Shown here: one piece after another, positions 43,301-50,818 of the stretch
Layout: each line of letters starts with the position of its first letter
How positions within the stretch are numbered: position 1 is the first letter of the stretch
Origin: Pseudomonas sp. DY-1
GTDB lineage: Bacteria > Pseudomonadota > Gammaproteobacteria > Pseudomonadales > Pseudomonadaceae
Direction: 5' to 3'
DNA: 64,000 bases
NCBI RefSeq assembly: GCF_003626975.1
Contig: NZ_CP032616.1
Coordinates: 5,804,001-5,868,000, forward strand
Translations under genes and position numbers: made by a program
Notes under the pieces: model-generated
Databases searched by the model: none
What the model was told of the DNA's origin: nothing
Seen by the model: only the letters and a program-made list of their open reading frames with translations

Positions 43301-43385
43301 CGCCGGCGACCAGCGTGGCGATGATCAGGAACAGCGTCACCGCCCGGTTGCGTACCGCGAATGCGGAAAGATTGAAGCGGCTCAT
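40311..43385 (-). CDS. RND-family multidrug efflux permease
   Basis: A 1024-residue inner-membrane resistance-nodulation-division pump. It has the RND N-terminal helix, periplasmic docking repeats, and conserved acidic residues in LGLLVDDAIIAIEMMVVKLEEG on TM4. The second half repeats the pattern with a GIGGILMRNTLIFTDQIEQE segment on TM10. The ATG at 43385 (MSRFNLSAFAVRN) is the natural start. One base separates it from the adaptor gene's stop. There is no outer-membrane factor gene here, so it must borrow one such as an OprM-type channel. No pump name can be assigned. Confidence 0.92.
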   Translation of the reverse strand: MSRFNLSAFAVRNRAVTLFLIIATLVAGAIAFSKLGRAEDPSFTVKTMTITAAWPGATAREMQEQVADRLEKRLQELDFYDRVETIAQPGFVSMKLQYQDSTRPGDIQQLFYQTRKKLSDEAKRLPQGVVGPFFNDEYSDVYFALYALEAEQLPHRQLVQMAEDLRQGLLNLPGVKKVNILGEQAQRIFVEFSYQRLATLGLKPEQIFEALGKQNGVAPAGFVETSGPRAYIRLDGAFDSLKLIENVPINANGKLLRIADVATVKRGYEDPPSYRIRHQGEPALMLGVIMDPHFNGLELDKSLQAEEDRIHAGLPLGVTFDKVSDQAEKIRIAVNEFMLKFFVALGVVMLISLLALGFRVGLVVAAAVPLTLSIVFVIMLMTGREFDRITLGALILSLGLLVDDAIIAIEMMVVKLEEGLDRMQAATFAWTSTAAPMLTGTLVTVIGFLPVGFAKSGAGEYAGNIFWIVGFALLASWLVAVFFTPYLGVKLLPKIKPIPGGHEALYATRLYQRLRALITWCVNHRKLVTVLVVLAFVASGLGMGIVKKQFFPNSDRSELLVEVYMPPGSAFKATEAVVAQVEKALLEEPQTKLVDAYVGGGAPRFFLSLNPELPDPAFAKIIVQTADSKARDALRERMQTRIAAGEFPSARVRVTQLVFGPPVPFPVVFRVSGPNLDQLRQISEEVRAVVAANPKTRDTFVDWGERSSSYRLVLDQDRLRLLGFTPVDVKSQLNALLTGNPVTEVREGTRTVAVTVRAQNTQRENLGGIEGLTITNAAGVSVPLEQVGRFQPVMEDPILKRRDRELTFEVRADIIKGTQPPDVEKAVFADLQPLIAKLPAGYKVTIGGPVEESAKANKALAVLFPVMILLTLVVIMFQVRSFGRMFMVFATAPLGLIGAMPALLLFNQPFGFNAILALIGIGGILMRNTLIFTDQIEQEQAHGRPLREAIIEATVRRARPVLLTALAAALAFIPLTFSVFWSSLAYVLIGGVLVGTVLTLLFLPALCALVLRKEKPITTAAALA

Positions 43386-43386
43386 C

Positions 43387-44484
43387 TCAGTTCTCCAGGG
43401 CCAGCGACGGCGCCGGCAGTTCGCGCACGCTGTCACCGGCGTTCAGCAGGTGGGCGCCGAGGGCGACGATGCGTTCACCCGGCTGCACGCCACCTTCCAG
43501 CACCGCTTCTTCCTGCTCCAGGCGCACCACGCGAACCGAACGCAGCTCGACCTTGCCGTCCGCCTTGATGACCCAGACGCCGGTGCCCTGGCCTTTGTCG
43601 TGCAGGGCGCCAAGCGGCACGCGTACCAGTTGCTGTTGGGCGGCGCCTTCCAGTTGCAGGGTGATGGTGGAACCGATGGCCAGGGCCGTGGAGTCGCCAC
43701 CCAGGGTGTAGCGGGCGCGGAAGGTGCGAGTGGTGGTATCCGCCGCCGCGGAGAGTTCGCGCAGGGTGGCTGGCACCGCATCGCCTGACGCTCCATATGG
43801 GTAGGCGCGGGCAGCGTGGTTGGCGAAGGAACGCTGGGTTTCCGGGATGTCGATCACCGCCTCGCGCGCACCGTCATGGGCGAGGCTGGCGACGATCTGG
43901 CCTTCGGCGACGACCTGTCCGCGGTCCACCCGTACATCGGTGATCACGCCGTCGCCATCGGCCTGCAAGGTCGAATAAGTGCGACGGTTCTCCACCTGGG
44001 CCGCTTCGGAAGTGGCGGCGGCCTGTTCGGCCTGGGCGACCCGCAGGCGCGTGGCGGCCTGGTCGTACAGTTGGCGGGAGACCGCGCCGGTGCCGGCCAG
44101 GCGGCGATAGCGGGCTTCGTCGTCGCGGGCCTGGCGCAGTTCGGCTTCAGCCGCGGTGACGCGGTTGCGTGCGGTGCGCAGGGCCAGTTCGAAATCGGTG
44201 TTGTCCAGCACCAGCAGTACATCGCCACGCTTCACGCGGGTGCCCGGGTCCACCTTGCGGGCAATCACCTTGCCGCCGACGCGAAAGCCCAGGTCGCTGG
44301 CCGTGCGGGCGGCTACCACGCCGGTGTAGAGGGCATTCTGCTGGGCCGCCGCTTGTACGTCCGCCGCCAATACCGCCCGTGGCTGGGGCGCGCTGACCGT
44401 GGTGTCGGCCTGGCTGTTGCAACCGGAGAGCGCCAGCAGGGCGGCGGGGATCAGGGCGAGTAGGGCAAGGTGCGGGCGATTCAT
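43387..44484 (-). CDS. RND periplasmic adaptor (membrane fusion) lipoprotein
   Basis: A 365-residue adaptor with a lipoprotein signal: LALLALIPAALLALSGC, cleavage before Cys. Barrel-sandwich/lipoyl halves (DLGFRVGGKVIARKVDPGTRVKRGDVLLVLD and GDGVITDVRVDRGQVV) flank a coiled-coil hairpin (NRVTAAEAELRQARDDEARYRRL). It bridges the RND permease to an outer-membrane channel. The ATG at 44484 follows gaggatcgctcc. The start at 44484 is preferred over an in-frame ATG at 44574 because only it gives the signal peptide. Confidence 0.9.
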   Translation of the reverse strand: MNRPHLALLALIPAALLALSGCNSQADTTVSAPQPRAVLAADVQAAAQQNALYTGVVAARTASDLGFRVGGKVIARKVDPGTRVKRGDVLLVLDNTDFELALRTARNRVTAAEAELRQARDDEARYRRLAGTGAVSRQLYDQAATRLRVAQAEQAAATSEAAQVENRRTYSTLQADGDGVITDVRVDRGQVVAEGQIVASLAHDGAREAVIDIPETQRSFANHAARAYPYGASGDAVPATLRELSAAADTTTRTFRARYTLGGDSTALAIGSTITLQLEGAAQQQLVRVPLGALHDKGQGTGVWVIKADGKVELRSVRVVRLEQEEAVLEGGVQPGERIVALGAHLLNAGDSVRELPAPSLALEN

Positions 44485-44627
44485 GGAGCGATCCTCGGAG
44501 TGGGCGGCATCGGGGCGGAGCACCGCAGGTCGAAAATATGATAGGCATAATCTAATTTCGTGTATATATGTCACTCGTCATCTAATTCGTCAGCCCAAGG
44601 GCGAAGCGACCAACGGAGGTGCATGCG

Positions 44628-44768
44628 ATGTGCAATGAACAACAAGTGGCAGATAACGGCCTGGCCTGCGTTGCGCCGCCCGCCGTCAGCAACGACGACT
44701 GGCATGCCCTGGAGTGGCAACTGATGGCCCTGGCGCTGGAAGCCGAAGTAGTGGGAGAACTGTCATGA
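44628..44768 (+). CDS. Small ORF (46 aa) translationally coupled to an MFS exporter
   Basis: MCNEQQVADNGLACVAPPAV continues to a 46-residue protein ending VVGELS. caacggaggt is an excellent ribosome site 7 bp before the ATG. The stop overlaps the next gene's start in ATGA (44765-44768), which argues strongly for translation. It has two Cys, is acidic and has an amphipathic C-terminal half (WHALEWQLMALALEAEVV). Function unknown; it could be a leader controlling exporter translation or a partner protein. Confidence 0.6.
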   Translation: MCNEQQVADNGLACVAPPAVSNDDWHALEWQLMALALEAEVVGELS

Positions 44769-45964
44769 ATCCGTCGCGCCTGCTGCTGGCCATCCTCATG
44801 GTGCTGACCGCCATGGGGGAAATCTCCACTCAACTGATCATTCCCGCCCTCGGTGCCCTCGAACAGGGGCTGGGTGCGGCTCATGGCACCAGTCTCGCGG
44901 CGCTGTCCGCTTTCGTCGCAGCGTTCGGGCTCGGGCAATTGCTGCTCGGGCCGCTGTCCGACCGGGTTGGCCGCCGACCGGTGCTGATCGGCGGTCTCAG
45001 CCTTTATCTGGCCGCAACTGCGTGGATGTTCCTGGCCGATAGCATGTCCGACTTCATTCTCGGCCGTGTGGTCCAGGGCCTTGGTGCCTGCGCGGCACTG
45101 GTGCTGGCGCGTGCCATCGTGCGTGATGTCTGGAAGACCCAGGCGGCCCCGGCCCTGGCCCTGACCGTGATCGGCATGCTCAGCGCCATCGCCCTGGCGC
45201 CCATGGTGGGCGGCCTGCTCACCCAGTGGGGCGGCTGGCATGCGCCCATCCTTGCTTCCCTGGCCATCGGCAGCCTGGCGCTGCTGGCGGTGCTGGCCTT
45301 CTACCGGGAATCCAACCCCAGTCTCGATCCCAAGGCCGGTCATCCGGCGACGCTGGCGCGCGATTACTTCGACCTGTTCAAGCAGCGTTCCAGCCGCGCC
45401 TTGGCCTTTACCCTGGCAGGTACCTATGGGGCGATGTTCGCGGTGGTGGCCGGTTCATCGGCTGTCTATATCGGCCTGCTGGGACTGAGCGCGGCGGAGT
45501 ACGGTCTGGCCTTCGGCGCCACCATTTCCGGACTGATCGCCGGCGCGTTGTTCACCCAACGCAAGATCATGCAACTGGGTCCGCAACGTATCGTTGGTAT
45601 TGGTGTGAGCCTGGTGGCCACGGGTGCACTGACCACCCTGCTGGTGCACGCCACGCTTGGCCTGTCGGTACTCGGCCTCTCATTGCCGCAGGTGTTGGTG
45701 ACCCTGGGCGGCGGCATGCTGATTCCGGCTTCGGTGGCCGGTGTGGTCATGCCCAACGCCCACCGCGCTGGCCTTGCCGCCGGCCTGATGGGCTTCGCCC
45801 AGATGCTCGGCGCGACCTTGAGCGGCGTTCTGCTGGGGGCGCTGCAAGATGGCAGCTCCTGGCCGATGGTCGGCGTGCAAGCCGTATTCGCCGTGGCGGC
45901 CATCAGCGGGTTCACGCTGATGACCCGCAAGGCACGCAGCGCGGCGGTTTCTGCGGCGGGGTGA
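44765..45964 (+). CDS. MFS multidrug exporter, Bcr/CflA-type
   Basis: A 399-residue 12-helix transporter. It has the Bcr/CflA N-terminus (LLLAILMVLTAMGEISTQLIIPALGAL), loop motif GPLSDRVGRRPVLIGG and VVQGLGACAALVLARAIVRD (motif C region). It is expected to expel drugs or dipeptide-like compounds by proton antiport. Divergent from the RND genes and coupled to the small ORF; no regulator gene is adjacent. Confidence 0.88.
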   Translation: MNPSRLLLAILMVLTAMGEISTQLIIPALGALEQGLGAAHGTSLAALSAFVAAFGLGQLLLGPLSDRVGRRPVLIGGLSLYLAATAWMFLADSMSDFILGRVVQGLGACAALVLARAIVRDVWKTQAAPALALTVIGMLSAIALAPMVGGLLTQWGGWHAPILASLAIGSLALLAVLAFYRESNPSLDPKAGHPATLARDYFDLFKQRSSRALAFTLAGTYGAMFAVVAGSSAVYIGLLGLSAAEYGLAFGATISGLIAGALFTQRKIMQLGPQRIVGIGVSLVATGALTTLLVHATLGLSVLGLSLPQVLVTLGGGMLIPASVAGVVMPNAHRAGLAAGLMGFAQMLGATLSGVLLGALQDGSSWPMVGVQAVFAVAAISGFTLMTRKARSAAVSAAG

Positions 45965-46202
45965 GGGAAAGGAGAAGCACGCACGGGGCCGCCTGCCCCA
46001 GGCCCGAGACGCAGGGCAGGGACTGACCATCGCCCAAGCTATGCCCGCCAGCCTCGTCGCAGGTCGGTAGAGAGGACTGAGAGATCGTGCGATGGATGAG
46101 AGCATCCATCGCCGTTGGCCCGAATCATGAGGACCCATTCCCCGCCGCTAAGGAGCCGCCTGGTGACCTTCGAGTAGGCCGCCAGGTAACTGGGCGAATC
46201 GC

Positions 46203-46691
46203 TTACTTGAACAGCGCCGCGTTGGTCGCCAGGACTTCGTCGGCGCACTGGGCGTCCAGGTGGCCACCCGGGGCGCCGGCTACGCCGATGGCGCCGATGA
46301 CGGCATCGCCGGCCTTGACCGGAACGCCACCACCCAGCAGCAGGAAGCCGGGAATGTCGGCCAGGTTGGCGGCGGCCGGGTTCTTCTGGGCGTTCTCCAT
46401 GATGTTCAGGGTCGGGTTCTTGGCGGAGGCGGCAGTGAAGGCCTTGGCGCGGCTGGCTTCTACGGTGTGTGGGCCGGCGTTGTTGGCGCGGGCGAAGGCT
46501 TTCAGCAGGCCGGCGCGGTCCACTACCGAAGCGCTGACGTTGTAGCCCTTGGCCTGGCAGGCGGCGACGGTTGCGACTGCCAGCTTCTGGGCGTCTTCGC
46601 TGGAGATGTTGCTTTCCTTCAGCACGGCGGCCTGGGCGGTGCCCGCGAGGGTCAGGGAGCAGAGCAGGGCAGCGAGGGAAGTACGGGGCAT
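46203..46691 (-). CDS. Secreted GlcG/HbpS-like (DUF336) protein
   Basis: A 162-residue protein with a Sec signal (MPRTSLAALLCSLTLAGTAQA) and one GlcG/HbpS domain: AVATVAACQAKGYNVSASVVDRAG, RANNAGPHTVEASRAKAFTAAS and GGGVPVKAGDAVIGAIGVAGAPGGHLD. Related proteins bind heme or small metabolites and sense redox. It lies 97 bp downstream of a two-component system and shares a palindrome with it, suggesting one regulon. A 238-bp gap to the left (45965-46202) has nothing recognisable. Confidence 0.82.
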   Translation of the reverse strand: MPRTSLAALLCSLTLAGTAQAAVLKESNISSEDAQKLAVATVAACQAKGYNVSASVVDRAGLLKAFARANNAGPHTVEASRAKAFTAASAKNPTLNIMENAQKNPAAANLADIPGFLLLGGGVPVKAGDAVIGAIGVAGAPGGHLDAQCADEVLATNAALFK

Positions 46692-46776
46692 GGCTGTGTC
46701 CTTTCGTGGTGGACTTGAGGTGCAGCCAGTGTGTCTGGAGGGGGGGCGGCGCGGTATTCGCCCGACTACGGGACGG

Positions 46777-46796
46777 CCTCCGTAGTGCTACGGAGG
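46777..46796. promoter_or_regulatory. Palindrome shared with the kinase promoter, candidate response-regulator operator
   Basis: CCTCCGTAG-TG-CTACGGAGG is a perfect palindrome with 9-bp arms. Its inner TCCGTAG-N2-CTACGGA also occurs upstream of the kinase at 48876. It overlaps the response-regulator stop codon and lies 86 bp upstream of the GlcG-like gene. A terminator role is less likely as no T run follows. Confidence 0.55.
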
Positions 46797-47414
46797 TGGC
46801 GAGTCGAGCAGGCTGGCGTATTGGCGGATGAGCTGCGCCAGCGAGTCGGTTTCGAGCTTGGCGAAGACGTTGGCCCGATAGGTTTCCACGGTGCGCGGCG
46901 ACAACTCGAACTCGCGTGCGATCTCTTTGTTGCTCATGCCCTGGACGATGCGTTCCAGCACATCGCGCTCGCGCCCCGAGAGGCGCCCCAGCCGCTCGAC
47001 GGCGGCCTGGGTCACCGCCTGACGCTCGCGGCTGGCGATGTGGGTGCGCACGGCGGTCTGAACTGCGTCGAGGAAGACATCGTCGTCCGCCGGCTTCTGC
47101 AGGAACTCCATGGCGCCGCCCTTGAAGGCCCGGCGGCAGAGGTCGACGTTGGCGTGGCCGGTGAGCATCACCACCGGCAGGTCGGAGACTTCCGCCAGGC
47201 GGGCCAGCACGTCCAGCCCGCCGATGCCCGGCATGCGAATGTCCAGCACCACGCAACCGATGGCCTGCGGCGCCAGCGAGTCGAGAAAAACCTGGGGATC
47301 GCTGAATCCCTCACTGCGTAGTCCAACGCTGCGCAGCAACAGCGCCAGGGCGTCGCGCACGGCGTCGTCATCGTCCACCAGGTAAACGAGCGGAGAGTGT
47401 GCGGGGAGGCTCAT
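46788..47414 (-). CDS. Two-component response regulator, FixJ/NarL type
   Basis: A 208-residue regulator. Receiver domain: acidic pocket VDDDDAVRD, phospho-acceptor D58 in VVLDIRMPG, and KP in FLQKPAD. A LuxR-type helix-turn-helix follows: LSGRERDVLERIVQGMSNKEIAREFELSPRTVETYRANVFAKL. It overlaps the kinase gene by 4 bp. Probable operator sites are the TCCGTAG palindromes. Confidence 0.9.
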   Translation of the reverse strand: MSLPAHSPLVYLVDDDDAVRDALALLLRSVGLRSEGFSDPQVFLDSLAPQAIGCVVLDIRMPGIGGLDVLARLAEVSDLPVVMLTGHANVDLCRRAFKGGAMEFLQKPADDDVFLDAVQTAVRTHIASRERQAVTQAAVERLGRLSGRERDVLERIVQGMSNKEIAREFELSPRTVETYRANVFAKLETDSLAQLIRQYASLLDSPPP

Positions 47415-48850
47415 GCATCGGCTCCGGCGAGGGGCAGGCGCAGGGTGAAGCAGGCGCCTCGGGGTTCGAGGTTGCGAACGCTGATGCGGCCGTCCATTGC
47501 GCCGGCCAGGGTTTCGCAGAGTGTCAGGCCCAGCCCCATACCGTGCGGTCGCGTGGTGTAGAAGGGCTCGAACAGGCGCGGCAGCGCATCGGCGGGAATG
47601 CCCGGACCGTCGTCGCTGACGCTGAATACATAGCCGCTGTCCTCGACACCGCCAGAAAGGCCGATGTTGCGGGTACTCGTCGCGTCGGCGGCGTTCTGCA
47701 CCAGGTTGTGCAGGATCTGCTCGAGGGCCACCCGGTCGCCCAGCGGCCGCTCGCCCGGAGAGGCGTTGCGCCAGGTCAGGCGGATGCCACGGCGCGCCAG
47801 TTCCTGTTCGCGCAGGAACAGCAGCGAAGCCGCCAGCGCATCGGGATCGACCGCCGTGCGGGGCGAGGGTGAGCTGGGCTGCACCAGCTCGCGCATGCGC
47901 TGGATGATGTCGGCCGCGCGGCGTGCCTGGCCGGCGCTGGCGAGCAGGGCCTGGCGCACTGCCGGGCGTTCCTCTTCGTCATCCAGCAGGCGTTCGGCGG
48001 CACGCACCTGGGCGAGGATGGCGGTCAGCGGCTGGTTCAGCTCGTGGGCGATGCCAGCCGCCATCTCGCCCAGGGTGCTCAGCCGTGTCATTGCGGCCAG
48101 ACGGGCTTCTTCCTGCTGCCGCCTGGCGTCGGCGCGCGTACGCTGCCAGACGCTCGTACCGGCGGCCAGCAGGCAACTGGCGACCGCCCAGACCAGCCAT
48201 TCCATCCAGGGCCAATCGCTGGGCGTCAGCCGTTTCCAACTGTGCAGGGGAAAGGGTTGGCTGACCGCGCCCAAGGGTTTGTGCAGGTCGATCAACCAGC
48301 CCAGCGAGCTGGCGCTGGATTGGCGTGCCAGCAGGGTCAGCGGCCCGGCGCCCACATCCAGCGTCAGCGTGGCCAGCGAGGGGGGGAAATCGGCGGTCGG
48401 TATGAGTTGCCGCGCATCCAGCAACAGGCTCCAGCTCGACGGTGCCACCAGCCAGTAGCGTGCCTCGTCCAGCGGCTGCGTGACGGGACGCTTCAGTTGG
48501 CGTGCCTGCTCGATCGTCGCAGCGAAGTTCGGCGGGGCGGCGAGGCTGCCCGTCCAGGTTCCGTCGCGCAGGAAACCCAGGCCCAGCAGTTGTGGCATGG
48601 AGGGTTGCAGGCTGGGGAGCAGGCGTTCGGGATCAGGCGGATGCGACAACGCGGCCAGGGTGGCCAGCACAGCCTCGTGCTGCACCGTCTTCTGGCTGAG
48701 CATGCGCTGGGCGATGCTGGTGTCCTGGAGAAAGCGCTCACGTCGGTCGGCATGGTCCTGCCAGCCGATCCAGGCGGCGACGGGGCAGAACAGCACCAGC
48801 CAGAGCAGGAATGTGCGGGTATTGGTCAGGGGTTTCACGGTGTGCATCAT
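47411..48850 (-). CDS. Membrane sensor histidine kinase
   Basis: A 479-residue kinase. One hydrophobic helix near residues 12-29 and another near 215-234 bound a periplasmic sensing region of about 185 residues with no recognisable domain. The HisKA segment has the phospho-acceptor H269 in GEMAAGIAHELNQPL, followed by N (NLVQNAADAT), G1 (SDDGPGIP) and G2 (GMGLGLT) boxes of the ATPase. DctB/FixL-like. It phosphorylates the adjacent regulator. The second residue is also Met, so the start could be 48847. Confidence 0.9.
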   Translation of the reverse strand: MMHTVKPLTNTRTFLLWLVLFCPVAAWIGWQDHADRRERFLQDTSIAQRMLSQKTVQHEAVLATLAALSHPPDPERLLPSLQPSMPQLLGLGFLRDGTWTGSLAAPPNFAATIEQARQLKRPVTQPLDEARYWLVAPSSWSLLLDARQLIPTADFPPSLATLTLDVGAGPLTLLARQSSASSLGWLIDLHKPLGAVSQPFPLHSWKRLTPSDWPWMEWLVWAVASCLLAAGTSVWQRTRADARRQQEEARLAAMTRLSTLGEMAAGIAHELNQPLTAILAQVRAAERLLDDEEERPAVRQALLASAGQARRAADIIQRMRELVQPSSPSPRTAVDPDALAASLLFLREQELARRGIRLTWRNASPGERPLGDRVALEQILHNLVQNAADATSTRNIGLSGGVEDSGYVFSVSDDGPGIPADALPRLFEPFYTTRPHGMGLGLTLCETLAGAMDGRISVRNLEPRGACFTLRLPLAGADA

Positions 48851-48875
48851 GCCTGGCCTGTGCCGATGGCGGCCA

Positions 48876-48891
48876 TCCGTAGGGCTACGGA
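48876..48891. promoter_or_regulatory. TCCGTAG-N2-CTACGGA palindrome upstream of the kinase gene
   Basis: A perfect 16-bp palindrome 26 bp upstream of the kinase start, identical in its arms to the site at 46777. Its location suits autoregulation by the response regulator. The 247-bp gap between the kinase and the divergent yghU gene holds no gene. Confidence 0.55.
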
Positions 48892-49097
48892 GGAGCGGTG
48901 CGATTCGCCGCGCGGGGCAGGGGCTGGAGCCAAGTGGGGCGAGTCCATCGGTGGCATCTGTCGGGCCTGGTTGCGGATGTCGAGTGGGCGTGGCTGCGTT
49001 GCAGCCCTCTGGTCACTCCCGCAAGGCTCCTGCCGCCCTACAATGCTTCGGGTTCCATTCAAGACCACTGTCTTTTGTCCTGCATGAGGGGGTTCAA

Positions 49098-49943
49098 ATG
49101 TCCGATGCACGCTATGTTCCGCCGGAAGTATGGCGGCACCTCGAACCGTCCGGGGGCGAGTTCGCCAACATCAACCGCCCGGTCGCGGGGCCGACCCATG
49201 AGCGCGAGTTGCCGGTGGGCAAGCATCCGTTACAGCTCTATTCGCTGGCGACGCCCAACGGGGTGAAGGTGACCATTCTGCTGGAAGAGCTGCTGGCCCT
49301 GGGGCATGCCGGCGCCGAGTACGACGCCTGGCTCATCCGCATTACAGAGGGCGATCAGTTCTCCAGTGGATTCGTCGAGATAAACCCGAACTCGAAGATT
49401 CCCGTGCTGGTGGATTACAGCCAGGAAAAGCCCATCCGCATCTTCGAGTCGGGCTCGATCCTGCTGTATCTCGCGGAGAAGTTCGGCCGCTTCCTGCCGT
49501 CCGATCTGGCAACGCGCACCGAAACGTTGAACTGGCTGTTCTGGCAAATGGGGTCGGCGCCCTACCTGGGGGGAGGTTTCGGGCACTTCTACGCCTACGC
49601 GCCGGAGAAGTTCGAGTACGCGATCAACCGATTCACCATGGAGACGAAGCGCCAACTGGATGTTCTGGATCGCCGTCTCGCCGATCACCGCTATCTCGCC
49701 GGCGACACCTACACCATCGCCGACATGGCCGTCTGGCCCTGGTACGGCCAACTGGTGCGGGGGCATCTGTACTCCGCGGCGGAATTCCTCTCCGCCCATG
49801 AGTACGTCCATGTGCTGCGCTGGGCCGAGGAGATCGCCCAGCGGCCTGCGGTGAAGCGTGGTCGGCGAGTCAACCGCACCTGGGGTGATCCGGCGGAACA
49901 GTGCCCGGAGCGGCATCAGGCATCCGATCTGGACGGAGACTGA
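49098..49943 (+). CDS. yghU: Glutathione S-transferase, YghU/Nu-class
   Basis: A 281-residue glutathione transferase with disulfide-bond reductase activity expected. An N-terminal extension (NINRPVAGPTHERELPVGKHPLQLYSLATPNGVKV) typical of YghU precedes the thioredoxin-like domain; INPNSKIPVLVD holds the cis-Pro and FESGSILLYLAEK the Glu-Ser glutathione contact. The C-terminal helical domain contains YTIADMAVWPW. The ATG follows gagggggttcaa. Confidence 0.88.
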   Translation: MSDARYVPPEVWRHLEPSGGEFANINRPVAGPTHERELPVGKHPLQLYSLATPNGVKVTILLEELLALGHAGAEYDAWLIRITEGDQFSSGFVEINPNSKIPVLVDYSQEKPIRIFESGSILLYLAEKFGRFLPSDLATRTETLNWLFWQMGSAPYLGGGFGHFYAYAPEKFEYAINRFTMETKRQLDVLDRRLADHRYLAGDTYTIADMAVWPWYGQLVRGHLYSAAEFLSAHEYVHVLRWAEEIAQRPAVKRGRRVNRTWGDPAEQCPERHQASDLDGD

Positions 49944-49997
49944 TGCCCGCTTGGCGTTGGGGATAGCCAGTCTGGAAGATTTGTGCAGCTGGCGGGT

Positions 49998-50612
49998 TCA
50001 GAGCTTCTTGCCGCTACTGGCCACCGCTGGCCTCAACGCCCGCGCTACTTCACCCTGGATTTTGTAGGCCGGGGCTTCCACCGAGTTGTAGTCCCGTGTG
50101 TAGCGCTTGGCGAAGTCCGCCACGCCCCATTCCAGGTACTGCTTTACGTGGTGCAGTTCATGAGCCCAGAGGGCGACGTTGTTCTGCGCGTCGTCCTCGT
50201 TGCGGAAAACGATCACGTCCACCAGGGTCACCGCTTCCACGTCCGGGTTCTGCATCAGGGTGTTGGCGGCGTTCATCTCGGCATCGACGCCCACCTTGTA
50301 GCGGGCCGTGTCCAGCACCTGCAGGTCGTAGTAAGGCTCCAGCTGCGCACGGATGTGCAGTGGAATGGGGTACAGAACGGTCGCTGGCATGTTGTTGCGC
50401 GACTCCACGATCCACTGTTGCAGGCTGGTGGCGGCCATCTGGTTGACCCCTTCCAGCAGCGGGGCAATGTCCCCCTGGCTTCCCGGTGCGCAGAAACAGG
50501 TCACCACGCACACCTGCGATTGCCCGGCGGGACAGGCAAGGGCGGCGGTGGAAACGAAGGGCAGGGCAAGAATGGTCTGACGCAGGAATGTGCGAAGGGA
50601 TACAGCGAACAA
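49998..50612 (-). CDS. Secreted protein with HExxH-like motif (DUF4157/eCIS-core-like)
   Basis: A 204-residue protein with a Sec-type signal (FLRQTILALPFVSTAALA) and a Cys-rich mature start (CPAGQSQVCVVTCFCAPG). The segment WAHELHHVKQYLEWGVADFAKRY carries a HELHH motif with the H-x3-Q pattern of DUF4157/eCIS-core peptidase-like domains. The motif suggests a zinc site. It is isolated, with no contractile-system genes nearby, so a general secreted metallopeptidase-like role is more likely. Function unproven. Confidence 0.65.
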   Translation of the reverse strand: MFAVSLRTFLRQTILALPFVSTAALACPAGQSQVCVVTCFCAPGSQGDIAPLLEGVNQMAATSLQQWIVESRNNMPATVLYPIPLHIRAQLEPYYDLQVLDTARYKVGVDAEMNAANTLMQNPDVEAVTLVDVIVFRNEDDAQNNVALWAHELHHVKQYLEWGVADFAKRYTRDYNSVEAPAYKIQGEVARALRPAVASSGKKL

Positions 50613-50818
50613 GGAGCCTCCCGGAGGCGCTGACGGAGCGCGCCATTATGGACAGCGGTGGCGGGGATTGGTTGCGCAATCCCCATCCGGCTGTCGGCCG
50701 ATGTTCAAACGGTCTTCGTTTCCTGGGGCAGGCACGTGGCGGATGTGGAATTGTCGATTGCGTCCTGGAATGTCATGTCGCATGCTCTTCGCAGTCCTGC
50801 ACAGGTATCCCTAAGTCC

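Noticed and set aside
41739..43568. 609-codon open frame on the plus strand opposite the RND permease gene.
   Set aside because: Composition (His/Gln/Glu/Asp runs) is that of an antisense shadow; the RND protein is clearly the real product.
49998..50612. Part of a contractile injection system.
   Set aside because: No sheath, tube, baseplate or AAA+ genes lie nearby; only a DUF4157-like motif is present.
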